From: Panicum virgatum
Lineage: Eukaryota > Streptophyta > Magnoliopsida > Poales > Poaceae
Direction of reading: 5' to 3'
Length of the DNA stretch: 64,000 bases
NCBI RefSeq assembly: GCF_016808335.1
Contig: NC_053139.1
Coordinates: 18,122,782 to 18,186,781 of the forward strand
Part shown: positions 49,072 through 60,793 of the stretch, piece by piece
How the letters are laid out: the number at the start of each line of letters is the position of its first letter
Position numbering within the stretch: position 1 is the stretch's first letter
Program-made: the position numbers and the translations under genes
The notes under the pieces: model-generated
Told to the model about the DNA's origin: nothing
Databases searched by the model: none
The model's input: only the letters and a program-made list of their open reading frames with translations

Positions 49072-50532
49072 GAGAAATTTCGATATTTGACATTGAATAC
49101 GTAGGCCTCACCTCTCTTGACATTAAATTCGCAAGCCGTTCAAAATATAACACTGGCGTGCGAATTGTTTCGAAACAAGGGATTCTAATTTCTTTTCTCG
49201 GTTTCGCAAATTTCTTTTCTGTTTTCCTTTTATTGGACACCTAAACTACCCATTTTACCCCAACCAAGATGGATGGGATCCCACTTCGATTCCTCCGTCC
49301 CCTCCTCTCTCCCGTGTTCTTCTTTTTCCGTGTTTTGCTCGTCTGGTCCTGTGCTGGGCGCCCAAGCTGAAGAGCTCGAACCTCACCGGCGTGCCTCACG
49401 GTGTGCCTCGGCATGGCCTCCAGCAGCTCGAACCGGACGATGTGTTCCAAGACCAGGGGAGGGGACGAGCAGGGCGGCTTGCCGCCCGCCGCCTAGCAGC
49501 TCCTGCTATCTCCAACCATTCCCCCTCTCCAACTCCTCCCAAACGTACTATTTACTATATTTTACTACCTCACTCCAAAAGATTCCTCCCCCTATAACTC
49601 ATTCTCTCCAACCATTCCCCCATATCTATTCCCTCTATATACTATCACTCATTAACTAACTATTTATTTATCGTTTTTAAATTTTTAAAAAATCATATAG
49701 TATTTGTCCTGTCATAATACGCATTATCATCATGTTACGGGGCTCAAACGGGATTAATATTGTGAAGAAACGGTGTGATTAGAATATAGGGGTGGTTGAA
49801 ACTCACTCTAGCTTTGGGGGAACCCTTGGAGGGAATTCCCCCCAAAGCTCCCCCTACGTAGGGTGGGGGGCGGTTCCCAGGGAACCGTTGGAGCAAGCCT
49901 TAGAAAGGATTGGATCGAATGTTTTCTGCCGTCTCGTTCTTGGCTGTGTTTAGTTCCAAAATTTGTCTCTCCAAACTTTACTATTCATCTATCACATCAA
50001 ATTTTTTGCCTCATGCATGAAGCATTAAATGTAGATAAATAAAAAAGCTAATTACATAGTTTTGATGTACACGACGAGACGAATCTTTTAAACCTAGTTA
50101 GGTCATGGTAGGACAACAATTACCACAAACAAACGAAAAGTGCTACAGTGTGCTACAGTGTCCGATGTGACTTTTTTTACCACCTTTTTACGGATCTAAA
50201 CACAACCCTTCTTTCCTGTGCTCAGTCTGCCTCTTGATCTGTCCCCATTGCCGGAGAGCCCGCCCGCTTGCAGGGGTGGCGGGATGAATGGGAGAGCCAG
50301 AGAGAGATGAGAGCACGGGAGAGAAGGATTCGATCCGGATCAGGGGTAAAATGGAAACTTCATGTGTTTAGGCAAATGAAAACATCAACAAAATTCGCTA
50401 AATCGAGAAAAAGAGTCGAAATTTCTTGTTTCGAAAGAATTCGTAGGTCCAGGGTTATATTTTGAAAGAGCTTGCTAATTTAATATCAAAAGACATGAGG
50501 TCTCCGAATTCGATGTAATATAGAAATTTCTC
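49072..50532. mobile_element. MULE with about 190-bp terminal inverted repeats, 1461 bp
   Basis: Left 49072-49260 (GAGAAATTTCGATATT...) and right 50343-50532 (...AGAAATTTCTC) are long, diverged inverted repeats. GCTTCGTGC (49063-49071) and GCTCCGTGC (50533-50541) form a 9-bp target duplication with one mismatch. The interior has no transposase. It holds a GC-rich stretch (49270-49500), a possible older small inverted-repeat element (about 49497-49905) and a MITE (49942-50207). Confidence 0.88.
49942..50207. mobile_element. Tourist/Harbinger-like MITE, 266 bp, nested in the MULE
   Basis: Ends GGCTGTGTTTAGTTCC and GGATCTAAACACAACC are inverted repeats; CTT occurs on both sides. The sequence body (CTACAGTGT..., ACGAGACGAATCTTTTAA) is typical of a very common grass MITE family. 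Confidence 0.75.
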
Positions 50533-51018
50533 GCTCCGTGCGCCTGCCTTCTCCCCTCACGCTTGCCGTGCGCACGCCACCGCCGCCTGATGGCGCCCGC
50601 GCGCAACCGCCTCCTTGCTCGCCGCGCGTGCGCCACCGCCTCCTTGGTCGCCACGCGCCACCGCCACCTCACCTCCTCCCGCTCTGACAGGAGGGTTCCT
50701 CAATGTTCTACGAGCGCTGCGCGACGCCGCTCGGAGGGTGGAGGCCGGCGACGGCCGCGGGCCGGCGCTGCAGGCGCTCCTCGCACTCGAGGCCGGCGCC
50801 GACGACCTCCTCGCCGGTGACCTCAATCTCTCCGCGCTGCGCCGGCTCCTCTACCGGCTCAGAGCCCTCTCGTGCTCCGTTGACCTGTGCGGGACCGGGG
50901 AGGAGGGGAGCGGGGTGATTGGGTCCCTGCGCGCGCGGTGCCGCAGGTGCGGAGCGCGGAGGGGGATCGCGCGGAGGTTGAAGAGGAGACAGACGAGGAG
51001 GACTAGAACCACCGCCCC
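50533..51018 (+). other. GC-rich exon-like fragment, unrecognised
   Basis: One frame stays open from about 50615 to 51079 and encodes LRALRDAARRVEAGDGRG and GADDLLAGDLNLSALRRLLY, alternating helical and acidic patches. It resembles a real grass first exon in composition, but I cannot assign a family. It is probably captured host DNA, on the same strand as the IBR5-like exons downstream. Confidence 0.4.
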
Positions 51019-51168
51019 CAGGGGCGTAGACAGGGGGCGGGCAGGGGCCTGGCCCCTATGTCTCCTAAATTTACATTGAAAATTTGAATTTTGATTAAAT
51101 TTTTATATAAATTAATATGGTTGGCCCTCCCTAATAATGAAAAAAACAAATTCCTGGCTCCGCCCCTG
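51019..51168. mobile_element. Small hAT-like MITE, about 150 bp
   Basis: Begins (C)AGGGGCGTAGAC and ends GGCTCCGCCCCTG. CCGCCCCC occurs on both sides (51012-51019 and 51169-51176) with one shared base making the left limit ambiguous. The body is AT-rich and non-coding. Confidence 0.75.
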
Positions 51169-51309
51169 CCGCCCCCACCCTCGCCGTTGCCCGGGCACTC
51201 TACTAATATATGATCTCTTGCTTATGCTTTATTGTTTTGACATTTCATATGAAGCATCTTGCTTGTTATATCTGAATGTGCAGTGACCTTTATGCCCCCT
51301 TACCTGCAG

Positions 51310-51780
51310 ACTAAACCATTATGCCAGAACCTGTACCGGAATTCATTCACTTATCACTGCCTTCAAGAGGACAAAACTCTGCAGTTTGATGATGAAATCC
51401 AGTTTCCAGGTATACATGCTACTCTCTCGCTCTCTCTCACTACCTCTTGAGATCATAGGACATAGGTTAATCTGTTTCTCAGTAAGACAATTGACAACTA
51501 ATTGATGCGTTCATTTGGATTTCAGAACAATGTGAGAGGGAGAATGCACGTGTCCTTGTGCATTGCATGTCAGGGAAAAGTAGGTGTGTACATATAGATA
51601 GATTTTCATTGGGAGCTATTAACTTCCATACGAGTGGCACTGATTTGACTAATTTTATCAAAACACTTTACCAGGTCGGCAGCATTTGTTATAGCCTTCT
51701 TGATGAAATCAAGGGGGTGGAGACTGGCACAATCTTTTCAGTGGGTGAAAGAACGGAGACCAAAGTACAACTATCTGATG
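51310..51780 (+). pseudogene. IBR5-like dual-specificity phosphatase gene fragment (three exons)
   Basis: Exons 51310-51409, 51526-51583 and 51675-51780 encode PLCQNLYRNSFTYHCL, the catalytic HCMSGKSR, and FLMKSRGWRLAQSFQWVKER. This is very close to the middle of plant IBR5, a MAP-kinase phosphatase acting in auxin and abscisic-acid responses. The active-site Cys and Arg are intact and the introns are retained, which indicates DNA-level capture rather than retroposition. The N-terminal zinc-binding part, the phosphatase start and the C-terminus are missing. A 1-base loss near 51760 shifts the frame before VQLSD. It is a gene fragment within the probable Helitron. Confidence 0.82.
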
Positions 51781-52249
51781 GTAACTTCATAATTTATGCA
51801 TGCCTTTTCTGATATGTTTGTTCTCCGAAACTTCTGAAAGGGGAAAAAAAGAGAGAGATTGATGTGCGAGTTGGGTCTGTACTTACTTACAGTTAGCTAT
51901 ATGCCTGCATGCATGTGTTTGTGAATTACAGAGTAAGATCAGGCCACCTCTCACATGCACACCCGTAGGCATAACAATGCAGTACAGGACATAACCATTT
52001 TTTGGAACATAGAGTTTATCTTATGAGTTTGATCTGACGTTATTGCTATTATTGCACTGGATGACACAGTGGGGTTTCTAGCCTGACTGGAAATATCAAT
52101 TTATGGTGGCATAAAACATTTTTATGGTAAATTATAAATGTGGTGAAGTTATTGTTCTTATTTGGTATCCTTTTCTGGTGTCTGCTAGATAATTAACCAT
52201 TATATCAGCCCAATCTTCTCTACATGATCCAAATTAAGTAGAAAGGCAA

Positions 52250-52616
52250 GTTGGCTAAGCCAGAGTTGGAGGCATGGTTCCAAACCGTCAATTTGAGCAA
52301 AGAAAATGGCAAAGTGATTGTAAGTAATAGTATTTTACTTTCAGTTTTTTTGACATGAGTTCTGCATTGTGCAGGGTGGTGTTCTTACAGAATTTTTTAT
52401 ATTCCATCACTGTAGGGGAACTGATACATTCAATACCATCTGGAACAGCTTGAGGGGATCAATCAATAATGCGAAGCTGGTAGCAGTAAGTTGCTCTCTT
52501 GATTTTCAAATGCACAATCATTCAAAATTAAGCCATTGGAGCAGCAGTCAGATAATGGAGGAGGAGCAGCCAAATCAGGGAAAGGGGTTCTAAAGTCAGC
52601 TGCTAGAGCAATAACC
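52250..52616 (+). other. Exon-like fragments of unknown origin, cut by the Copia element
   Basis: Short open stretches with plausible splice sites include TFNTIWNSLRGSINNAKLVA (ending at GTAAG, about 52488) and NGGGAAKSGKGVLKSAARAI (about 52555-52613). The last appears to continue across the Copia insertion at 59022 (LVGPMFYSCPKLDV). I cannot identify the parent gene. Confidence 0.35.
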
Positions 52617-53572
52617 TGTTAGAAATCTAGGCAATTTCATGTTTAATTTATTCCATAAATATGACGCAAGCAAGAAATACATGAATATGATATCATATAT
52701 GTGCTTATCAAACAAATTCATCATTAAAGACATCATGAATATGAAACTAGTGCTAACCAGCAATGCATGACATGTAGAATCTCTCAAATAAAGCATGTCA
52801 ATCACAGTGTTTACGCTAATCACAAAGATTGCAATTTTGAGAATAAGATCAGCATACCCAGCGGTAGTGCCGGAAGCACCCGAAAGCGACATGGTGCTTT
52901 GTTGATGTAGTCGTCCCGCTCGATGCCGTGCAGATATGTTGCAGTGCCGATCGTCCGCTCGATGTCGTGCCGCCAGGAACAGGAACGAAAGCCGCCAACG
53001 TCGGGAACAGGAACGGAAGCGAGTAGTCGTGCCGCCGTCGACACTCCCCAAAAACGTGATTGCCGTCCTCACCCGAGCAGGTGAACCCAGCGGACGGAGA
53101 CATTCCGGAGGCCTACTCTTCCATCTCGTGTGCGCGCAAGAGACGGAACGGGAAGAACTCAAAGTGCTGCTGGATTGTGGTGATTGCCAGAGAGAGATTT
53201 AACTGAAGGAACCCTCTTCAATTTATATCAAAGAAGGGAGGAAAGCGAGGAGTCGTGCTACTGGAGGCGGAAGGCCATGGGCCTCTAGTCGTGCAATGGA
53301 GTGCCGGTAGAGTAAGGGAGAAGACAAGAAACTCCCATCATCAAACCTTTGATTGCCACTAATTTTGGTAACTCCCAACTCAAGGTGAACAAATGGCAAA
53401 AATAAAGCCACGTCCGTCCACCATCCACCAGCCACGCCACGGCTTAATTTCTCAAATTAACCGGCCATTTAATGTGCAATATTGTCACGGCTCAAAATAA
53501 CCAGCCATTTAATGACCATAGAGTTTTATTGATTTATTAAATATTAATGGGCCAAGCCCATTATATCTAACA
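52617..53572 (-). repeat. 3' LTR of the Copia element
   Basis: 956 bp, collinear with 58061-59016, bounded on the left by TAACC. Confidence 0.96.
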
Positions 53573-54124
53573 ATCCCCACCAAACTCTAGGGTACAACGC
53601 AATAAAGTTCTCACAACCACAATCCTTTTATATACCAGTATTTCGATGTAGACTGTTAAGTTGAACATCCATCTAGAATAATAGCTACACTCAGCCACAA
53701 CTGATCAATGGACAAAGCCTTGAATTGACAGTTTTGTGTGAGATGAGTTTCGGTAAAATCCTTAACTGATACTAGGCTGCAAAGAGCATTCCCTCTGTTT
53801 GAAGCTTATAAGTCATACTTCCTGGCCTTTTTCATGAGTATCTAGAGATTACCCACATCTCATAGATTGTGACTAGCAATCGAACTCATATAGGTGTGTT
53901 CCTTTTAGAATGCCCTGTAGGACAACATCCCTGCTTTTTCAAGCCACTCGGATCACATTAAGAATTTAATCAACCTCCCTAGCATTATTGGAGAGACGGT
54001 GCATCTCAATTGAGCTAGACTTTATTCTAAGGAGTCTCTCCCTCAGCCATCCACTAGCTTGTTTCGCCATCCTAATTCACGGGATCTCCGATCATAAAGG
54101 ACAGGTTACCACTATGGAATGGCT

Positions 54125-57100
54125 TCAAGTGGGTCTCAAGCCCAACTCCCTCGATGCACCTTCTATCATATTGCGTGATAGACCCTTAGTAAACTGATCT
54201 GCCAGATTATTAGATGTATGGACATAGTCCAATGATATTACTCCGGAGTTTCTCAATTTTCTGACAGTCTTCAGGCGCCTTTTCACATGCCTTGTAGATT
54301 TCATATTGTCCTTAGAACTGTTAACCTTTGTTATCACGGTTTGGTTGTCACAGTTCATGGATATAGCCGGTATAGGTTTCTCGACAACCGGCAAATCCAT
54401 AAGGAGCTCACGTAGCCACTCGGCTTCAGCGCCAGCAGTATCCAATGCCGTCAGTTCTGCTTCCATTGTAGACTTCGTTAAGATAGTCTGCTTGCAAGAC
54501 TTCCAGGAAACAGCGCCACCTCCAAGCAGGAACACATATCCGCTTGTGGCATACAGCTCATCAGCATCAGAAATCCAATTAGCATCACAATAACCTTCTA
54601 GTACTCTTGGATACCCGGTAAAGTGAATGTCATAACTCATTGTGCCTTTTAGATAGCGTAGTACTCTCTCAAGAGCACCCCAGTGAATATCTCCCGGATT
54701 TGACACAAACCGGCTTAGCTTGCTCACAGCAAACGAGATATCAGGCCTGGTCGCACTAGCCAAATACATGAGAGAACCAATTATTTGTGAATATCTCAGT
54801 TGGTCTCTTGCAATTTTTCGATTTTTCCTCAAAATCACGCTTGGGTCATAAGGAGTTGGAGCTGGTGAACAGTCATCGTACCCAAAACGATTTAACACCT
54901 TTTCCACATAGTGGGACTGCACAAGAGTAACCCCACCATTTCCTTCTTCTCTCAAAAGCTTAATGTTGAGAATAACATCAGCCTCACCCAAGTCTTTCAT
55001 CTCAAAATTGTTAGACAAAAAATTCTTCACTTCTTTGATCACATCGACATTATTCCCGAATATCAAAATGTCATCCACATATAAGCACAAAATGACACAA
55101 TTGCCTCCACTGAACCGATAGTATACACATTTATCTGCTTCATTCACCACAAAGCCGGCTGATGTTAAAGTTTTATCAAATTTCTCATGCCATTGCTTTG
55201 GTGCTTGCTTTAGGCTGTATAAGGATTTTAGCAGCTTACACACCTTACCCTCTTGACCTTTTGCCACAAATCCATCAGGCTGATCCATATAGATCTCTTC
55301 CTCAAGCTCTCCGTTCAAGAAAGTTGTCTTAACATCCATCTGATGAATGAGAAGACCGTGTGAGGCAGCCAAGGATATTAGCACACGTATGGTGGTCAGT
55401 CGGGCAACTGGTGAATAAGTGTCAAAATAGTCCTCTCCTTCCTTTTGTGTATAGCCTTTAGCAACTAGCCTTGCCTTGTACTTCTCAACAGTACCATCAG
55501 GCCTCATTTTCTTTTTGAACACCCATTTACACCCCACAGGTTTACACCCATAAGGACGATCAACCACTTCCCAGGTCCCATTAGACATAATAGAATCCAT
55601 CTCACTTTGCACTGCTTCCTTCCATAAGTCAGCATCAATAGATGAATATGCCTCGGCAATGGTTGTGGGAGTGTTTTCCGCGAGGTATATAATAAAGTCC
55701 TCCCCAAAGGATTTTGCAATCCTTTGTCTCTTGCTTTTTCGAGTGACTGTATTATTGTCCTCCTCATGAGTTTCCACATGAGTTTCAAAATCATCATTAT
55801 TTATCAGTTCATGGACATCCTCAAAAGAAATAGAATTATGACTAGAAATGCTAGGTGTATTTTTCATGGGAAATTCATCTTCAAAAAATGTTGCATCTCT
55901 CGATTCCATGATAGTACCCTCATATATATCCGGTATTTTGGAATTTATTATCAAGAATCTATAACCCACGCTGTGTATAGCATAACCAAGAAAAACACAG
56001 TAAATGGTTTTGGGTCCAAGCTTTCGCTTCTTGTTAATTGGCACATGCACCTTTGCCAAACAACCCCATGTTCGCAGATAGGAGAGATTTAATCTCTTTT
56101 TCTCCCATTCCTCGAATGGTGTAATTTCTTTGTTCTTTGTGGGTACTCTATTCAGGACATGACACGCTGTCAAAATCGCCTCACCCCACCATTCCTTAGA
56201 TAGTCCCGCAGTTTCTAACATGGCATTAACCAAATCAGTTAGAGTACGGTTCTTCCTCTCAGCAATCCCATTGGATTGAGGTGAGTATGGTGGTGTCCTC
56301 TCATGAATAATTCCATGCTCCGCGCAAAACTCAGAAAACTCATTTGAGAAATATTCTCCACCGCGATCAGAATGTACCCGTTTAATTTTCTTTTCAAGCT
56401 GGTTTTCTACCTCAACCTTATAGATTTTAAAATAATGCAACGCTTCATCCTTTGTTTTTAACAGATACACATAGCAAAATCTAGTGCAATCATCTATAAG
56501 CGTCATGAAATATTTCTTGCCACCTTTGGTCAATATTCCATTCATCTCACAAATATCTGAATGAATTAATTCAAGCGGTGCCAACTCTCTTGCCGCAGCA
56601 GCCTTGTGAGGCTTGCGAGGTTGTTTTGCTTCAACACACACATGGCACTTTGAATTTTTGACCTCATCAAATTTAGGAATTAAATTCAAACTAGCTAAGT
56701 GAGACATGCAACCAACATTAACATGACATAACCTCGAATGCCAAATATTAGTCTCAACATTACTAACCACATTGTTCACAGATTTAAAGCAAGTATCAAC
56801 CAAAGACAAGCGGAACAAGCCTCCGCTCTCATAGCCTTTTCCAACAAAAGTTCCATATTTAGAAACAACATATTTATTGGATTCAAATACTAGCTTATAA
56901 CCTTCACGACAGAGTAAGGAGCCACTAATCAAGTTCTTCTTTATTGAGGGGACATGATGCATGTTCTTGAACTGCACGGTCTTTCCCGAAGTAAGTTCCA
57001 GATCGACCGTACCAACACCATGAACAGCTACACGCGCTCCATTCCCCATCAGCAAGGAGGCAGCCCGCCCGGTCTGGTAAAAAGAAAACAAGGAAAAATC

Positions 57101-58012
57101 AGCACACACATGAATATTTGCACCGGTATCAACCCACCAATCAGGTGAATAACAAACTGAAAATGCAAAAGGTAAAAATTTACCATACCCAGAAGTTGCA
57201 GCTTCAGTCTCAATGGTGTTGACTGATTTCTGTGCAGGAGGCTTCCATTTAGCCTCAGGACACTCTCTTGCAAAGTGCCCAGTCTTGCCACAGGTGAAAC
57301 AGTTCATCTTTTCCTTAGTCATCTTTTTTCCCTTCTTGAAAGAAGTGGAGGGCTTCTGCTTAAGCTCTTGCTGAAATTTCTTTTTATGTGGTTTGGGACG
57401 ATTCTTTTGCACCACATGTGCGCTAGAACTCCCCTCAATAATCTTCTTGCCTTTGACATCTTTTGCTCTAGCCTTGTCCTCAACATCAAGAGTCCCAACA
57501 AGCTCAGCAGTGCTAAATTCTTGTCTCTTATGTTTCAGAGAAGTTGCAAAGTCAGTCCAAGATTGTGGCAGCTTTGCAATTATGCAACCCGCCACAAACT
57601 TGTCGGGGAGCGCACACCCAAACAGCTCAAGTTCCTTCACCAGTGCCTGTATTTCATGAGCCTGTTCGACTACCGGACGATTCTCAACCATCTGATAGTC
57701 ATGGAACTGCTCCATGACGTACAGCTCAGAACCAGCGTCAGAAATGCCGTAACGGGCCTCAAGAGCATCCCAAATAGCCTTACCAGTCGGAAGCTGAATA
57801 TATGCATCAATGAGAGAATCTCCAATGGCGCTCAGCAAGCCACCCCTACAATTGGTGTCATCATGATCGAACTGACGTTGCTCATCAACGGTTCGAACAG
57901 TGGCAGGTATCTCATTCACCACATAAAAGCAACGCATAGAGGACAACCACAGAATAGTTTTCTGGCGCCATCTCTTATAGTGAGTGCCCTCAAACGGCGG
58001 TGGTTTCAACAT
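54125..58012 (-). CDS. Copia gag-pol polyprotein (intact)
   Basis: Counting from Met at 58012 ([15 protein letters not shown]), 1295 residues. The frame is also open upstream to a Met inside the LTR at 58084. In order: gag (UBN2 type); zinc knuckle [14 protein letters not shown] near residue 240; aspartic protease [12 protein letters not shown] near 292; integrase with the HxxxC zinc-binding part ([12 protein letters not shown], then KCHVC) and the catalytic Asp in IDDCTRF, Asp in HSDRGGEYF and Glu in [10 protein letters not shown] (about 495-580); reverse transcriptase with [18 protein letters not shown] near 894 and [10 protein letters not shown] near 977; RNase H with TKSTMEAEL near 1180. 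Order integrase before reverse transcriptase defines Copia. All catalytic residues are present, so it may be functional. DVKTTFLNG has Thr where Ala is usual. Confidence 0.95.
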   Translation of the reverse strand: MLKPPPFEGTHYKRWRQKTILWLSSMRCFYVVNEIPATVRTVDEQRQFDHDDTNCRGGLLSAIGDSLIDAYIQLPTGKAIWDALEARYGISDAGSELYVMEQFHDYQMVENRPVVEQAHEIQALVKELELFGCALPDKFVAGCIIAKLPQSWTDFATSLKHKRQEFSTAELVGTLDVEDKARAKDVKGKKIIEGSSSAHVVQKNRPKPHKKKFQQELKQKPSTSFKKGKKMTKEKMNCFTCGKTGHFARECPEAKWKPPAQKSVNTIETEAATSGYGKFLPFAFSVCYSPDWWVDTGANIHVCADFSLFSFYQTGRAASLLMGNGARVAVHGVGTVDLELTSGKTVQFKNMHHVPSIKKNLISGSLLCREGYKLVFESNKYVVSKYGTFVGKGYESGGLFRLSLVDTCFKSVNNVVSNVETNIWHSRLCHVNVGCMSHLASLNLIPKFDEVKNSKCHVCVEAKQPRKPHKAAAARELAPLELIHSDICEMNGILTKGGKKYFMTLIDDCTRFCYVYLLKTKDEALHYFKIYKVEVENQLEKKIKRVHSDRGGEYFSNEFSEFCAEHGIIHERTPPYSPQSNGIAERKNRTLTDLVNAMLETAGLSKEWWGEAILTACHVLNRVPTKNKEITPFEEWEKKRLNLSYLRTWGCLAKVHVPINKKRKLGPKTIYCVFLGYAIHSVGYRFLIINSKIPDIYEGTIMESRDATFFEDEFPMKNTPSISSHNSISFEDVHELINNDDFETHVETHEEDNNTVTRKSKRQRIAKSFGEDFIIYLAENTPTTIAEAYSSIDADLWKEAVQSEMDSIMSNGTWEVVDRPYGCKPVGCKWVFKKKMRPDGTVEKYKARLVAKGYTQKEGEDYFDTYSPVARLTTIRVLISLAASHGLLIHQMDVKTTFLNGELEEEIYMDQPDGFVAKGQEGKVCKLLKSLYSLKQAPKQWHEKFDKTLTSAGFVVNEADKCVYYRFSGGNCVILCLYVDDILIFGNNVDVIKEVKNFLSNNFEMKDLGEADVILNIKLLREEGNGGVTLVQSHYVEKVLNRFGYDDCSPAPTPYDPSVILRKNRKIARDQLRYSQIIGSLMYLASATRPDISFAVSKLSRFVSNPGDIHWGALERVLRYLKGTMSYDIHFTGYPRVLEGYCDANWISDADELYATSGYVFLLGGGAVSWKSCKQTILTKSTMEAELTALDTAGAEAEWLRELLMDLPVVEKPIPAISMNCDNQTVITKVNSSKDNMKSTRHVKRRLKTVRKLRNSGVISLDYVHTSNNLADQFTKGLSRNMIEGASRELGLRPT

Positions 58013-58060
58013 ACTCGCAAAGCCAACAGAGGAAAATTGCCTATAATCACGTTTTTGGAT

Positions 58061-59016
58061 TGTTAGAAATCTAGGCAATTTCATGTTTAATTTATTTCAT
58101 AAATATGACGCAAGCAAGAAATACATGAATATGATATCATATATGTGCTTATCAAACAAATTCATCATTAAAGACATCATGAATATGAAACTAGTGCTAA
58201 CCAGCATTGCATGACATGTAGAATCTCTCAAATAAAGCATGTCAATCACAGTGTTTACGCTAATCACAAAGATTGTAATTTTGAGAATAAGATCAGCATA
58301 CCCAGCGGCAGTGTCGGAAGCACCCGAAAGCGACATGGTGCTTTGTTGATGTAGTCGTCCCGCTCGATGCCGTGCCGATATGTTGCAGTGCCGATCGTCC
58401 GCTCGAAGTCGTGCCGCCAGGAACAGGAACGAAAGCCGCCAACGTCGGGAACAGGAACGGAAGCGAGTAGTCGTGCCGCCGTCGACACTCCCCAAAAACG
58501 TGATTGCCGTCCTCACCCGAGCAGGTGAACCCAGCGGACGGAGGCGTTCCGGAGGCCTACTCTTCCATCTCGTGTGCGCGCAAGAGACGGAACGGGAAGA
58601 ACTCAAAGTGCTGCTGGATTGTGGTGATTGCCAGAGAGAGATTTAACTGAAGGAACCCTCTTCAATTTATATCAAAGAAGGGAGGAAAGCGAGGAGTCGT
58701 GCTACTGGAGGTGGAAGGCCATGGGCCTCTAGTCGTGCAATGGAGTGCCGGTAGAGTAAGGGAGAAGACAAGAAACTCCCATCATCAAACCTTTGATTGC
58801 CACTAATTTTGGTAACTCCCAACTCAAGGTGAGCAAATGGCAAAAATAAAGCCACGTCTGTCCACCATCCACCAGCCACGCCACGGCTTAATTTCTCAAA
58901 TTAACCGGCCATTTAATGTGCAATATTGTCACGGCTCAAAATAACCAGCCATTTAATGACCATAGAGTTTTATTGATTTATTAAATATTAATGGGCCAAG
59001 CCCATTATATCTAACA
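58061..59016 (-). repeat. 5' LTR of the Copia element
   Basis: 956 bp, bounded on the right by TAACC. It contains GC-rich inverted GTCGTGCCGCC-type motifs around 58330-58490. Confidence 0.96.
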
Positions 59017-59021
59017 TAACC

Positions 59022-59880
59022 CTTGTCGGCCCAATGTTCTATTCATGTCCCAAATTAGATGTAAGCAATCAACACATCTATAGTCTTCAAAAATACATGT
59101 TGAGTGGCAAAGCATTTTTTTTAAAAAAAACAGCATATCATTCCTCTGTTTAGTTCTGAAACTCCACTTGTGCAAAAATAAAAGTTTTGAGATGATATAT
59201 AAGAATTCACAATCGGTCCCTTTTTCAGGAGTAGGAGCCAACAAAAGTATTTCAAAGCTGAGCTGTGAAGCGCTGAAGTAATCAGAAGAGGAAGCAAGCA
59301 GCAACGATGGGAGCACAAGCACCAGTCCAGGCGTCAGCCGCAACCGAGCAGGACGGCGCGGTCGATCCAAGTTGTTGTTCATAATCCTCCTGCTGCTGCT
59401 GCACCGAGTGCCGAGGAAGGCAAGGTTGCTAATGATGCAGCTGCCTGAAAACAAGAACATCATCTTCCGATTCTTTCTTTCGTTAATGGAGTGGTGAGAT
59501 TAATAGCTTGTGCTGGCAAGCTGATAGCTTGTGGACCAGGTTTTGCATCGCTGGATTATGTTAAACAGAATTTTCTTGGAATATCAAGCTGTCATTATAA
59601 ATGTTGCAAACAACTTGCATTTGTAATCAAAGCGAGTATACACAAAAATTGGAGAACTCACGAATTTTATTTCAAGGATACGCATTAGAGATGTGTATCC
59701 TTTTTCATTAACAAGAATAATTGTCAATTACATGAACCTATAAAGCTCTAGACTCTAGCTAGGAAACTTAGAACAACCAGAATGCTAATTACAGGCGCGT
59801 GGTTTACTGACGAACTGCAGCAAAGCTGAGCATGCGCCGAAACAATAGAATCTGCAAGGAGCTCCTATCCGAAAATACAT
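59022..59880 (+). other. Probable Helitron interior between the Copia element and the Ulp1 exons
   Basis: Contains the possible continuation of the cut exon (59022-59070), a CTGCTGCTGCTG run (59388-59400) and short open stretches, none recognisable. Mostly AT-rich. Confidence 0.35.
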
Positions 59881-60420
59881 CTTGTTCTCTTTCGACATGA
59901 AAGAAAGAATTATCTATATATTGGAACCAATGCATACACCTGACTGGGTTCCAAAAGATGATCCATCCAAATACTATCTTGATAGAATACAAAAAATTGG
60001 CATAACACTTGGTCGTGCAATGGAAGCAATACAACCTGAATGGAACGATGATGTTTATGACTGGCGACATACAATTCCAGATCATATACCAAAAACATTC
60101 GATAGGTAAATTCCTTGTATGATATAAATACATACAAATATTATATCTAAATAATTATATGTAACAGTTTTGTTTCGTGCAGTAATTTGACAGGGTATCT
60201 AATTATCAACTTAATGCACATGTGGGATGGATACTACCTTGCATCAAGGATACGCATGGTTGGTATTACATATTCATTTAGTCCATCTTCTTAAAAAATA
60301 ATCAAATACTATACTAATGATGGCACATCTACTTTTACACAGGAATCTTTTACACTCAGAAAGTGGTTCTTGAGTGAGATGCTGAGAGAACATTCCAAAG
60401 GATTTGCAAGAAACTCTTAG
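59876..60420 (+). pseudogene. Ulp1-like cysteine protease C-terminal fragment (three exons)
   Basis: Exons about 59876-60105, 60183-60258 and 60343-60420 encode ERIIYILEPMHTPDW, NLTGYLIINLMHMWDGYYL and ESFTLRKWFLSEMLREHSKG, then a stop. This is the C-terminal pattern of the Ulp1/SUMO-protease-like domains found in plant genes and in some MULEs and Helitrons. The stretch that should hold the catalytic Cys (usually DCGxY) reads NLTGY, and the catalytic His/Asp part upstream is missing, so it cannot be active. Confidence 0.65.
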
Positions 60421-60793
60421 GAGGCTACGGGACACATATTGCGAGAAATATTATTAGACATCTAAAAAATTGGTGTATTATGTGCCACACGTGCACTACA
60501 TGTCATATTGTCATATGAAAAAAAATTATTATCATAGTAATAGATTTCAGTCGTCCAGGTTGTCCCGCACGCAACCGACCTTGATGCACGGCGGACACGA
60601 GCGCGCTGCTAAAGTAAAATCCACGGCACGCACGTGCACTTTACTAGTATACTATAAACAATAAACAAAATGCCTTTAACAGCCGTACTGCAGACCACAT
60701 ACTAAATAGTACCGAGCATATGAAAGGTCACTTTATTGTTCCAGCAAGACAATCTCATTTCACAAGTCCTAAAAGGGCTCTCAAGTTTTCCTC

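Larger units (their letters stand above)
52617..59016 (-). mobile_element. Young Ty1/copia LTR retrotransposon, 6.4 kb, near intact
   Basis: Two 956-bp LTRs (52617-53572 and 58061-59016) begin TGTTAGA and end TCTAACA; TAACC flanks both sides (52612-52616 and 59017-59021). By eye the LTRs differ at about 12 positions (about 1.3%), implying a recent insertion. The single polyprotein frame is unbroken. The polypurine tract (GAGTTTGGTGGGGAT on the minus strand, 53573-53587) lies beside the 3' LTR. The internal region begins ATCCAAAAACGTGATTATAG with no recognisable tRNA-iMet primer-binding site. Confidence 0.97.
48299..60647 (+). mobile_element. Probable gene-capturing Helitron, about 4 kb net, with later insertions
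   Basis: The left end reads A|TCTCTATACTCTAGAGCCGG (48299, and again at 48570 because the first 271 bp are tandemly duplicated). The right end has a short GCACG-CA-CGTGC hairpin at 60626-60637, 6 bases before CTAG (60644-60647) and a T. A|TC...CTRR|T with a subterminal hairpin is the Helitron signature. Between the ends are pieces of at least two unrelated host-type genes, all in the same orientation: IBR5-like exons and Ulp1-like exons. A MULE, a hAT MITE and a Copia element (about 8 kb together) were inserted later. No RepHel protein is encoded, so it would be non-autonomous. Confidence 0.6.

Noticed and set aside
57275..58066. 263-codon plus-strand open frame opposite the Copia gag
   Set aside because: Antisense of an intact gag-pol frame, with no domain of its own.
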